From Streptomyces californicus (GTDB taxonomy: Bacteria > Actinomycetota > Actinomycetes > Streptomycetales > Streptomycetaceae), in the NCBI RefSeq assembly GCF_000717645.1, contig NZ_JNZZ01000003.1:186001-250000 (forward strand): a stretch of DNA of 64,000 nt, given 5' to 3'. Each line of letters starts with the position of its first letter. Position 1 is the stretch's first letter. The translations under genes were made by a program, and so were the position numbers. Below, piece after piece: positions 9,611 through 16,961 of the stretch. The notes under the pieces were generated by a model. That model was given only the letters and a program-made list of their open reading frames with translations. It ran no database searches and had not been told where the DNA came from.

Positions 9611-10435
9611 TCAGGAGCTGCCTGCCCTGGCCCGCTCGTAGGCGAGCCCCAGGACGCCCTGCGCCAGCAGCACCGCCCCGGCCGCCGCCCAGCCGCCGCT
9701 GCGCCGGCGTGCGCCCCACAGCAGCAGCGGAAGTCCGGCGGCGAGCTGGACGGCGGCGACCGCCCGCGCGCGGGGGCCGCGTACCCAGGGGCCGATCGGG
9801 CCGTTCTCGACCGCGTCCAGCTCCACCCGTACGGCGTCGCGCCAGCCGCCCCACTCGACGCGTTCCACCCCGCGCTGCACCGCCGCCACCGCGCGCAGCC
9901 GGTCGGCGCTCTCGCCCGGTGAGAGCCCGGCGGGCAGGGTGAGGCCGGTACGGGTGAGGACGGCGAGCAGCCCGCGCAGCCGGGCCGCCGCGTCCGCGTC
10001 CGGGTCGGGGCGGGTCAGCTCCTCCAGCGCCTGGAGGTCGAGCACGGGGTCGAGGCCGAGCCGGGCCGCGAAGGTGCGCATGGCCTCGTCCTCGCCCGCC
10101 GGGGTTCCGTCCTTCAGCCAGACGTACCCCACGGGCCTGCGGAATCCGGCGGCGAGGGTGTAACCGGCCCGGTCGGCGTCCCACCACAGGGCGAGCACCG
10201 GCCAGGGGGAGCCGACGGCGAGGGCCGTCGCCCAGCCGCCCAGCACCCGGTCCACCGGCTCCGCCTCCTGCCCCCGCTCCGCACTCCGCCAGGGCTTCCC
10301 CTCCGGGACGAGCACGCTCCACTCCTCGCCCGCGCGGGCGAGGAACATCCGCTCGCGCAGCAGGTGGGCGAGCGGCCGTACGGTCTCCTGGTCGGCCCGG
10401 CACAGCAGGAGGGCCCCGGTGGATGTCGCGTTCAT
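9611..10435 (-). CDS. Hypothetical protein with C-terminal membrane helices
   Basis: 274 residues. I recognise no domain. The soluble N-terminal 200 residues include LLRERMFLARAGEEWSVLVP and GYTLAAGFRRPVGYVWLKDG. The end has one or two hydrophobic helices (about 225-265, AVAAVQLAAGLPLLLWG and WAAAGAVLLAQGVLGLAYE) with an Arg-rich turn between them, so the protein is probably tail-anchored with the bulk in the cytoplasm. It is monocistronic. Similar proteins occur in other Streptomyces at this position as far as I recall. Confidence 0.7.
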   Translation of the reverse strand: MNATSTGALLLCRADQETVRPLAHLLRERMFLARAGEEWSVLVPEGKPWRSAERGQEAEPVDRVLGGWATALAVGSPWPVLALWWDADRAGYTLAAGFRRPVGYVWLKDGTPAGEDEAMRTFAARLGLDPVLDLQALEELTRPDPDADAAARLRGLLAVLTRTGLTLPAGLSPGESADRLRAVAAVQRGVERVEWGGWRDAVRVELDAVENGPIGPWVRGPRARAVAAVQLAAGLPLLLWGARRRSGGWAAAGAVLLAQGVLGLAYERARAGSS

Positions 10436-10573
10436 GGCTCACACGCTAGGGCAATTCGTCCGCATGTGATCGGTTTGGAGCCGTTCGGCTCCCTCCCGGG
10501 ACCCCACCGCGCCGCAACCGGCCACTCCCCTCCCCCCTTGGCTCCTCCGGGCTTCCCTTGACTTCCCCCATCC

Positions 10574-10606
10574 GCGATATATCGTGTTGAAGACGAGACG
10601 CGATAT
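10574..10606 (+). promoter_or_regulatory. Candidate PadR operator with paired GCGATAT repeats
   Basis: The palindrome CGATATATCG (10575-10584) and a second GCGATAT (10600-10606) lie 26 bases apart, start to start, within an A+T-rich patch ahead of the DUF4097-padR operon. A similar ATATATCG/CGATACATAT palindrome precedes the other padR gene in the window (34262-34284). Autoregulation by the downstream PadR is inferred. Confidence 0.5.
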
Positions 10607-10641
10607 GTTGCGTCGCCATGCGTTTCCGGGAGGTCTCATCC

Positions 10642-11499
10642 ATGCCTGTGTCGACATGGACCATCGCCGAGCCGAGGAAGCTCGCCTTCGACGATCCGGT
10701 GGAGGCGCTCCACGTACGCGTCGTCGACGGCACGGTGAACGTGGTCGGGTCCGACGATCCGCACGCCCGGCTGGAGATCTCCGCGATCGAGGGCCCGCCA
10801 CTGATCGTGACCCAGGAGGACGGCCGGCTCACCGTCGCCTACCAGGACCTGCCCTGGCAGGACTTCCTGCGCTGGTTCGACCCCGAGAGCCGCCGCCGCA
10901 GCGCGGTCGTCTCGCTGGTCGTGCCGACGGCGGCCTCGGTCGAGGTCGGGGTGGTCGGCGCGGCGGCCGTCGTCTCCGGCGTCGCGGGCCGCACCGAGGT
11001 CCGGGGCGTCCACGGGGACGCGACGCTCGTCGGCCTCACCGGCGCGGTGCGCGGGGAGTCCGTGTCGGGCAGCCTGGAGGCCCAGAGCGTCACGGGGGAC
11101 CTGCGCTTCCACTCCGTATCCGGCGATCTGACGGTGGTCGACGGGGCGGGGGCCTCGGTGCGGGCCGAGTCGGTCAGCGGTGACATGGTGCTGGACGTCG
11201 ACCCGGCCGGGCAGCCCACGGACATCCGGCTGACCTCGGTGTCCGGCGAGATCGCGATCCGGCTGCCGCACCCGGCGGACGCGAAGGTCGAGGCGAACAC
11301 CGCGAGCGGCCGCATCTCCAACGCCTTCGAGGACCTGCGGGTCTCCGGTCAGTGGGGGACGAAGAAGATCACCGGCACGCTGGGCGCCGGGACCGGGACC
11401 CTGCGGGCGACCACCCTGACCGGTTCGATCGCCCTGCTGCGCAGGCCCCCCGCCGACGATGACGTGTACGCCGCCGAGCCGACCGGAAAGGTTCTCTGA
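10642..11499 (+). CDS. DUF4097-family beta-strand repeat protein
   Basis: 285 residues. The protein is almost entirely short beta repeats of the type 'VxGxxxxxSVSGD' (for example LRFHSVSGDLTVVDG, VRAESVSGDMVLDV, IRLTSVSGEIAI), giving the right-handed beta-helix fold of DUF4097. No signal peptide or membrane helix. The function of the family is unknown; genes of this type commonly sit beside PadR or anti-sigma genes. The ATG at 10642 follows GGGAGGTCTCATCC, a strong ribosome site. One base separates its stop from padR, so the two form an operon. Confidence 0.85.
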   Translation: MPVSTWTIAEPRKLAFDDPVEALHVRVVDGTVNVVGSDDPHARLEISAIEGPPLIVTQEDGRLTVAYQDLPWQDFLRWFDPESRRRSAVVSLVVPTAASVEVGVVGAAAVVSGVAGRTEVRGVHGDATLVGLTGAVRGESVSGSLEAQSVTGDLRFHSVSGDLTVVDGAGASVRAESVSGDMVLDVDPAGQPTDIRLTSVSGEIAIRLPHPADAKVEANTASGRISNAFEDLRVSGQWGTKKITGTLGAGTGTLRATTLTGSIALLRRPPADDDVYAAEPTGKVL

Positions 11500-11500
11500 C

Positions 11501-12631
11501 ATGCCCCCCGTCTTCGCCCACGGCCGTCTGCGGCTGTATCTCCTCAAGCTCCTGGACGAGGCCCCCCGCCACGGCTACGAGATCATCCGGCTGCTGGAGG
11601 AGCGTTTCCAGGGCCTGTACGCCCCGTCCGCCGGCACGGTCTACCCGCGCCTGGCCAAGCTGGAGGCCGAGGGCCTGGTCACCCACGCCACCGAGGGCGG
11701 CCGCAAGGTCTACTCGATCACCGACGCCGGCCGCGAGGAGTTGGCGGGCCGCGGCGGCGAACTGGCCGATCTGGAGCTGGAGATCCGCGACTCGCTCTCC
11801 GAACTGGCCGCCGAGATCCGCGACGACGTACGGGGCGCGGCGGGGCGGCTGCGCAGCGACATGCGGGCGGCGGCGTCGGAGTCCCGGCACGGCGCGAAGG
11901 CCGGGGCGGGGCAGGGGGCCGGCTACGGGGCGGGTTCCGGCTCCGCTGCTGACGCCGGCTCCGGCACGGAGAAGGAGAAGGGCGGCCAGAAGGGCGATCC
12001 CTCCTCCCCCTTCGGCGACTTCGGCGGATTCGGTGACTTCGGGCCCTTGGGCGATCTCGGCGACAGCGAGGCGTGGCGTACGGCGAAGGAGGAGCTGCGC
12101 CGGGCCCGGCAGGAGTGGAAGGAACAGGCCCGTCGGGCGAAGGACGAGTCCCGGCGCGCCCGCGAGGACGCCCAGCAGGCCCGCCGCCAGGCCAAGGAGG
12201 CCCAGGACAAGGCGCGTGAGCAGATGCAGGCCGCGGCCCGCCAGGTGCAGGAGCACTTCGCGCGCGGCGACTGGCCCGCCGGCGTACGGGAGGGGCTCGC
12301 GGAGATCACCGGCCAGCTCGGCGGCTTCGCCCGGTCCGGAGCCTGGCCCCCGTTCGGCAAGCCCGGGCCGGAGAGCGCCCCGCCCGTACCGGACCCGGCT
12401 CCCGGCGCGGACTGGGGGCAGGACGTGCCCACGACCGGCGATCCGGCGCGCGATCTGGACCGCCTGCTGGACCGTTTCCGCGACGGCGTACGGGACGCCG
12501 CCCGCGACCACGGGGTGACGGAGGACCAGCTCGGCGAAGCGCGCCGCCACCTGGGCGCGGCGGCGGCCCGGATCGAGGCGCTGCTGTCGCCGGAGGTCGG
12601 GGACGGCGGCGAGGGCGGGAAGAAGGGCTGA
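11501..12631 (+). CDS. PadR-family transcriptional regulator with long charged tail
   Basis: 376 residues, far longer than ordinary PadR proteins (110-190). Residues 1-90 form the PadR winged helix (LRLYLLKLLDEAPRHGYEII ... GTVYPRLAKLEAEGLVTH). The rest is a helical, Arg/Glu/Ala-rich coiled-coil region (about 200-260, EELRRARQEWKEQARRAKDE) flanked by Gly/Ser/Pro-rich low complexity, ending near LLSPEVGDGGEGGKKG. It is probably autoregulated through the GCGATAT repeats upstream of the operon. The tail may mediate oligomerisation; that is inference. Confidence 0.88.
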   Translation: MPPVFAHGRLRLYLLKLLDEAPRHGYEIIRLLEERFQGLYAPSAGTVYPRLAKLEAEGLVTHATEGGRKVYSITDAGREELAGRGGELADLELEIRDSLSELAAEIRDDVRGAAGRLRSDMRAAASESRHGAKAGAGQGAGYGAGSGSAADAGSGTEKEKGGQKGDPSSPFGDFGGFGDFGPLGDLGDSEAWRTAKEELRRARQEWKEQARRAKDESRRAREDAQQARRQAKEAQDKAREQMQAAARQVQEHFARGDWPAGVREGLAEITGQLGGFARSGAWPPFGKPGPESAPPVPDPAPGADWGQDVPTTGDPARDLDRLLDRFRDGVRDAARDHGVTEDQLGEARRHLGAAAARIEALLSPEVGDGGEGGKKG

Positions 12632-12849
12632 GAGCCTCGGGGGGCGGGGCCCCGACCCGCGCGGTCCCTCGGCGGTACGGGGCCATCCGGGGGGGGCGGG
12701 GGCCTCGGCGATGGGGGGTTCTCGGCAGCCCGGGGCCCTGCCCCGCGCGGGTCCTCGGCGGCCCGGGGGCTCGGCGGTGCGTGGCCCCTCGCCGGCCCTC
12801 AGCCCTCCAGCCCCCGCCCCTCAGCAGGCCCGGGGCCCGGCCCCGCCCG

Positions 12850-13428
12850 TCATCCCGCCTGCGCTCGGCCCTCGTCCGCTTCGGGGCCGTACATCGCCCG
12901 GCGTACGGCCCCGTACGTCGCACCGTGCTCGGTGAGGACGTCGGCGACGACGCCGGGCTTCGCGGCGAGGGCCAGCAGCAGGTGCTCCCCGCCGATGAAC
13001 CGGTCGCCGCGGCCGAGGGCGACCCGGAGCGCGTTCTCCAGCACGGCCTTCGCGCCCGGGGTGAAGGGGCGGTGCCCCGACCACCACCACCGTCGCCCGC
13101 CGCGGCCGGTGGCCAGCGCCCCCTCCCCGTGGGCGCCCTCGACGCGCGAGACGATCGCGCCGACGTCGATGCCGAGACCGGCGAGGGCGTCCGTGTCGGC
13201 CCTGGTCAGGCCGCCCCGGCGGCGAGCCTCGGTGAAGGCGGCGTCCAGGGAGGCGCGGCGGTCGCGGAGGCCGAGGGCGGCGAGGGCGAAGGAGGCCCGG
13301 CCGCCCTCCTGGTCCAGCAGGGCGAGCAGCAGGTGTTCCTCGGTGACCGCGTCGGCGCCGGCGCTCTCGGCCCGGACGACGGCGCCCTTCACGGTCGCGC
13401 GGGCGTCCCGGGTGAATCGCTCGAACAT
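12850..13428 (-). CDS. Stand-alone double Clp_N domain protein
   Basis: 192 residues. Two Clp N-terminal repeats are visible: residues 1-75 (MFERFTRDARATVKGAVVRA ... EEHLLLALLDQEGG) and about 105-190 (FTPGAKAVLENALRVALGRG ... GGEHLLLALAAKPGV). No AAA+ module follows, so it cannot be an unfoldase by itself. It may act as an adaptor or ligand-binding partner. The start ATG at 13428 overlaps the stop of the upstream HTH gene (TGATG) and has GGGAGG in front. It forms a two-gene operon with that regulator. Confidence 0.88.
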   Translation of the reverse strand: MFERFTRDARATVKGAVVRAESAGADAVTEEHLLLALLDQEGGRASFALAALGLRDRRASLDAAFTEARRRGGLTRADTDALAGLGIDVGAIVSRVEGAHGEGALATGRGGRRWWWSGHRPFTPGAKAVLENALRVALGRGDRFIGGEHLLLALAAKPGVVADVLTEHGATYGAVRRAMYGPEADEGRAQAG

Positions 13429-13637
13429 CAACGCCTCCCGTACTTCTTGTGCACGGCCTGCCGGCTGACGCCCAGCTCGGCGGCGATCTCCTGCCACGAC
13501 CAGCCCTGAACCCGGGCACTGCGCACCTGCACGGCTTCGAGCTGCTCCAGCAGCCGCCGCAGCGCGGCCACCGCCCGCAGTCCGACGCGCGGGTCGCGGT
13601 CACCGGCACGGGCGGCCAGATCCGTTGCTTCGGTCAT
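13428..13637 (-). CDS. Small helix-turn-helix regulator, leaderless
   Basis: 69 residues. A helical N-terminus is followed by a clear HTH at the C-terminus (WSWQEIAAELGVSRQAVHKK). There is no ligand domain, so the signal may come through its Clp_N partner encoded in the same transcript. The -10 hexamer TAGATT ends 6 bases before the ATG, so the mRNA should start at the start codon and there is no ribosome site. Two identical-architecture operators overlap this promoter, implying autorepression. Confidence 0.88.
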   Translation of the reverse strand: MTEATDLAARAGDRDPRVGLRAVAALRRLLEQLEAVQVRSARVQGWSWQEIAAELGVSRQAVHKKYGRR

Positions 13638-13640
13638 GAT

Positions 13641-13683
13641 GTCAATCTACGTTGACATGACCCTCGCGTCAATCGACGTTGAC
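13641..13683 (-). promoter_or_regulatory. Leaderless promoter with twin GTCAA-N6-TTGAC operators
   Basis: Reading the minus strand, -35 TTGACG (13670-13675), a 17-base spacer and -10 TAGATT (13647-13652 region) are followed 6 bases later by the ATG at 13637. Two palindromes, GTCAATCTACGTTGAC (13641-13656) and GTCAATCGACGTTGAC (13668-13683), differ at one position, are 27 bases apart and cover the -10 and -35. The distal one overlaps the 3' end of the upstream GNAT gene. Confidence 0.85.
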
Positions 13684-14208
13684 ATCATCGTCGGCGAGGC
13701 GTGCGTGGCGCTCCACGTCGTAGCGGACGTCGCCGTACCGCAGCTTGCCCCGCTCGACGCCCTCGGTCGCGAAGCCGGACCGCTGGGCGACCCGGCAGGA
13801 TGCGGGGTTGTCGGTGCGGTGCCCCAGCTCCAGCCGGTACAGGCCGAGTTCGCCGAACGCCCAGCGCGCCACCACCCGCACCCCGGCCGGGGCGATGCCC
13901 CGGCCGCGGGCCGACTCGGTGGTCCAGTAGGAGACCCAGCCGATCTGGTGGACCGGGTTGACGAGGTTGAGCTCCACGCAGCCGAGCGCCTCGCCCTCCT
14001 CCGCCGTGACGGCCCAGGAGTAGGTGGTGCGCGCCCCCCGGTCGCGTACGCGCTCCGCGATCCACGCCAGTGCCCCGAGCCGGTCGTCCACGGGGTGGCT
14101 CGTCTGGCGGTCCATCTCCTCCGGTGCGAAGGCCCTGAGCACCGCCGACGCGTCGTCGGGGTGCCAGGGCCGCAGCAGAAAGCCTTCAGGGGCGGTCAGT
14201 TCGTCCAT
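13669..14208 (-). CDS. GNAT-family N-acetyltransferase (RimJ/RimL type)
   Basis: 179 residues. Acetyl-CoA-dependent acyl transfer to an amine, of the Acetyltransf_3 type that includes ribosomal-protein acetyltransferases. Markers: N-terminal FLLRPWHPDDASAVLRAF, the acetyl-CoA pyrophosphate loop ARGRGIAPAG (about residues 100-110) and the late motif DNPASCRVAQRSGFATEG. The substrate is unknown. The last codons contain the distal operator of the downstream HTH gene, and the start lies inside the last 23 bases of the GH5 gene, so it is probably co-transcribed with it. Confidence 0.9.
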   Translation of the reverse strand: MDELTAPEGFLLRPWHPDDASAVLRAFAPEEMDRQTSHPVDDRLGALAWIAERVRDRGARTTYSWAVTAEEGEALGCVELNLVNPVHQIGWVSYWTTESARGRGIAPAGVRVVARWAFGELGLYRLELGHRTDNPASCRVAQRSGFATEGVERGKLRYGDVRYDVERHARLADDDVNVD

Positions 14209-15643
14209 AGGGGCCAGCTTCCCGCACGGTGACGACCACCTGCGACCCGGGCCACGCGAGGACGAGGGGCCGCGCCCCGGGTCCGGTCCTGCCCAGCACC
14301 CGGGCCGGCCCGCTGACGGCGACCCGCCAGCCCTTGGCGGACTGCGGGAGCGACAGCTCCGTCACACCGGGCCGCGCGGACGCACGGTAGGCGAGGCGGT
14401 AGGTGCGGGTGCCCGCGTCGTACGTGTCGGAGCGGACGGTCCCCGCGACCGCCGGAGCGTACGGAGTGGCCGTCTGCTCCTTGTTCGTGCGGAAGCGGCC
14501 GCGCTCGTCCACCGCGCAGTAGCCGCCGCCGTAGCACCAGACGTATCCGGCCCAGCCGGAGCTGTAGCGGTTCAGGGAGTCGACGGCCTCACGGTAGAAA
14601 CGGCCCATGTTCGGCAGGGAGTTGTTCAGCGGGCCCCATTCGCCGACGACGACGGGCATCCGGTGGCGGGCCGGGTAGACGGTGACGGCCGCCTCGTACG
14701 CCTCGATCCAGCCGGCGTCGGGGTCGTAGTCCGCGCCCGCCTCCATGGCGGTGTCGTAGAAGTGCGGGGCGTACACGGTCCGCCGGTCCTCGATGCGGCC
14801 CAGCCCCGTCGGCACGCCCTCGCCGACGATGGGCGTGGGCTCGACGAAGATCCAGGTGTCGCGGTCCTTCACGCGGACGGCGCGGGCCAGCCGGTTGTAC
14901 ATCGGGGTGAGGTGCTGGGCCTCGATGCGGCGGGCCGCGGTCGGCAGGTCCTCGCCCTCGCGCAGCTCCCCCATCGGCTCGTTGATCAGGTCGTAGCCGA
15001 TGACGGCCGGGTGGTCGCCGAAGCGCTGGGCGAGGAGCTGCCACATGGCGGCCTGGGCGCGCTGGAGGTCGGGGTCCTCGTAGAGGTGGGTGAAGGCCCG
15101 CTGCACGGCCGGTTCGAAGTACTCGGAGAACCAGTCGTCGGGGTTCGGGGTGAACGGCAGCCCGTCCGTACGGGTGGCCCACTCCGGGATGCCCCGGTGC
15201 CCGAACGCGGGCCCGAAGACGTCCTGGTGGGCGTCGATGAGGACGTGGACGCGGTGCTTGCGGGCCCAGTCCAGGATGGACTCGATCTTCCGGAGGTAGC
15301 GCTCGCTGTACTGGCCGCGCCGTGGCTCCAGGTCGTCCCAGAAGACCAGGAGCCGGGCGAAGTTGAAGCCGTTCGCCCGCAGATCGCGGAAGTGCCGTTC
15401 GGTGATGGCGCTGAGGGCGGCCTCACCCCGGTTCGCCTTGTCCTCGACGTTCCAGCCGCGCAGGGTGAGCGTGCGCCCCTGGTCGTCGGTGAGCGGCGGG
15501 ATGGAACGATACGACGACGGGGCCGGGGACGCGGCCGGTGCCGGGCCGGCGGGGACGGGGCGCGCCGAGGCGGCGGGGGCGAGGGCCCCCGCCGCGAGCA
15601 CGGACGCGACGACAACTGCCATGACTGCTCTGCCCATTCGCAT
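14186..15643 (-). CDS. Secreted GH5 glycosidase, endoglycoceramidase-like
   Basis: 485 residues with a Sec signal peptide (MRMGRAVMAVVVASVLAAG ... ASARP). GH5 (beta/alpha)8 domain: RGWNVEDKANRG, LLVFWDDLEPRRGQYSERYL, IDAHQDVFG, acid/base Glu in YDLINEPMGE, YAPHFYDTAM and nucleophile Glu in VVVGEWGPLNN. This set matches the endoglycoceramidase branch, which cleaves glycan from glycolipid; the C-terminal beta domain (about 400-485) also fits. The ATG at 15643 is preferred (GGTGAG nine bases upstream) over an in-frame ATG at 15673. The GGTGAG is sequestered in a hairpin. Substrate is inferred from family only. Confidence 0.88.
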   Translation of the reverse strand: MRMGRAVMAVVVASVLAAGALAPAASARPVPAGPAPAASPAPSSYRSIPPLTDDQGRTLTLRGWNVEDKANRGEAALSAITERHFRDLRANGFNFARLLVFWDDLEPRRGQYSERYLRKIESILDWARKHRVHVLIDAHQDVFGPAFGHRGIPEWATRTDGLPFTPNPDDWFSEYFEPAVQRAFTHLYEDPDLQRAQAAMWQLLAQRFGDHPAVIGYDLINEPMGELREGEDLPTAARRIEAQHLTPMYNRLARAVRVKDRDTWIFVEPTPIVGEGVPTGLGRIEDRRTVYAPHFYDTAMEAGADYDPDAGWIEAYEAAVTVYPARHRMPVVVGEWGPLNNSLPNMGRFYREAVDSLNRYSSGWAGYVWCYGGGYCAVDERGRFRTNKEQTATPYAPAVAGTVRSDTYDAGTRTYRLAYRASARPGVTELSLPQSAKGWRVAVSGPARVLGRTGPGARPLVLAWPGSQVVVTVREAGPYGRTDRP

Positions 15644-15652
15644 GGGGCAGAT

Positions 15653-15670
15653 CTCACCAGCAAAGGTGAG
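15653..15670 (-). promoter_or_regulatory. Hairpin covering the ribosome site of the GH5 gene
   Basis: On the minus strand CTCACC, loop TTTGCT, GGTGAG: a perfect 6-bp stem whose 3' arm is the ribosome site of the GH5 gene. It may lower or gate translation. A chance hairpin is possible at this size. Confidence 0.4.
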
Positions 15671-15729
15671 CATCCCTCAAGTCTTCGGACGCGACCAGTT
15701 CCGGAACCGGTTCGAGGCCGGGCCGGGGC

Positions 15730-16698
15730 TCAGGAGGTCGGCGTGAGCACGATCTTCCCGAAGAGATCGCCCGACTCCAGCCGCCGGAACCCTTCGCGCG
15801 CCCGGTCCAGCGGGAGGACCTCGTCGACGACCGGCCGCACCCCGGTGGTCGCGCAGAACGCGAGCAGGTCCTCCAGCTCGTCCTTGGACCCCATGGTGGA
15901 GCCGACGACCTTCAGCTCCAGGAAGAAGATCCGGGTCAGTTCGGCGTGCGAGGGGCGGTCGCCGCTGGTGGCGCCGGAGATGACGAGGGTGCCGCCGGGG
16001 CGCAGCGACTTCACGGAGTGCGACCAGGTGGCGGCTCCCACGGTCTCGATGACGGCGTCCACCCGCTGGGGCAGCCGGGCGCCGGGCTCGTACGCCTCCA
16101 GCGCGCCCAGTTCGACCGCCCGCTCCCGCTTGGCCTTGTCCCGGCTGGTGGCGAAGACCCGCAGTCCGGCGGCCTTGCCGAGGACGATGGCGGCGGTGGC
16201 GACCCCGCCGCCCGCCCCCTGGACGAGCACCGAATCACCGGGCCGCACCCCGGCGTTGGTGAAGAGCATGCGGTACGCGGTGAGCCAGGCGGTCGGCAGG
16301 CAGGCGGCCTCGGCGAAGGAGAGCTCCTTCGGCTTGGGCAGCACGTTCCAGGTGGGGACGGTGACCTGCTCGGCGAAGGTGCCCTGGTAGCGCTCGGTGA
16401 GGATGGAACGCGGCTCCTTCGGCCCGATGCCGTGCCCGGACTGCCCGATCACGGAGTGCAGGACGACCTCGTTGCCGTCCTCGTCGACGCCTGCGGCGTC
16501 ACAGCCGAGGATCATCGGCAGCCGGTCCTGCGAGAGGCCCACGCCCCGCAGGGACCAGAGGTCGTGGTGGTTGAGGGAGGCGGCCCTGACGGTGACGGTG
16601 GTCCACCCCGGGCGCGTCTCCGGGGCGGGACGGTCACCCAGCTCCAGGCCGTCGAGGGGCTGGTCGGGATCGATGCGGGCTGCGTAGGCGGCGAACAT
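15730..16698 (-). CDS. Zinc-type MDR alcohol dehydrogenase / quinone oxidoreductase
   Basis: 322 residues, medium-chain dehydrogenase/reductase. GroES-like N-terminal domain with SLNHHDLWSLRGVG and ILGCDAAG; nucleotide-binding Rossmann domain with VLVQGAGGGVATAAI (about 155-170) and VFATSRDKAKRERA (Arg/Lys after the second strand suggest NADPH). The structural-zinc four-cysteine loop of classical alcohol dehydrogenases is absent, so it is nearer to quinone oxidoreductase/zinc-free MDR enzymes despite the usual annotation. Substrate unknown. No strong ribosome site is seen at the ATG. Confidence 0.88.
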   Translation of the reverse strand: MFAAYAARIDPDQPLDGLELGDRPAPETRPGWTTVTVRAASLNHHDLWSLRGVGLSQDRLPMILGCDAAGVDEDGNEVVLHSVIGQSGHGIGPKEPRSILTERYQGTFAEQVTVPTWNVLPKPKELSFAEAACLPTAWLTAYRMLFTNAGVRPGDSVLVQGAGGGVATAAIVLGKAAGLRVFATSRDKAKRERAVELGALEAYEPGARLPQRVDAVIETVGAATWSHSVKSLRPGGTLVISGATSGDRPSHAELTRIFFLELKVVGSTMGSKDELEDLLAFCATTGVRPVVDEVLPLDRAREGFRRLESGDLFGKIVLTPTS

Positions 16699-16836
16699 GG
16701 CTCGACGATAGGCGGGGCGGGGCGACCGCGTAACCGCCTGCCTGTGTGACGCGCGCCAACCGGGTACCACGCGCGGCGGCCGAACTCCGGGCCCGGCACG
16801 GAGCCCGGACGCCGCGCAGGGCTCGTACCTGCCCCG

Positions 16837-16898
16837 GGGCCCGAACGCCCGCGGCGCGGGGGCCCGAACGCCCGGCCCGGCACGCGGGCCCGAACGCC
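16837..16898. repeat. Three GGGCCCGAACGCC repeats
   Basis: Copies at 16837-16849, 16860-16872 and 16886-16898 (starts 23 and 26 bases apart) lie in the 263-base gap between the MDR and malic enzyme genes. Related degenerate copies lie just before. No gene is seen in the gap. Confidence 0.6.
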
Positions 16899-16935
16899 GG
16901 GCGGGGCCCGTACCTCCCCGGTACGGGCCCCGCCC
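16899..16935 (-). terminator. Terminator hairpin after malic enzyme
   Basis: Perfect 16-bp stem (arms 16899-16914 and 16920-16935, core GGGGCCCGTACC) with a 5-base loop, 27 bases after the malic enzyme stop. Confidence 0.85.
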
Positions 16936-16961
16936 CATCACGCACACCGCCGCGCGCGGCC

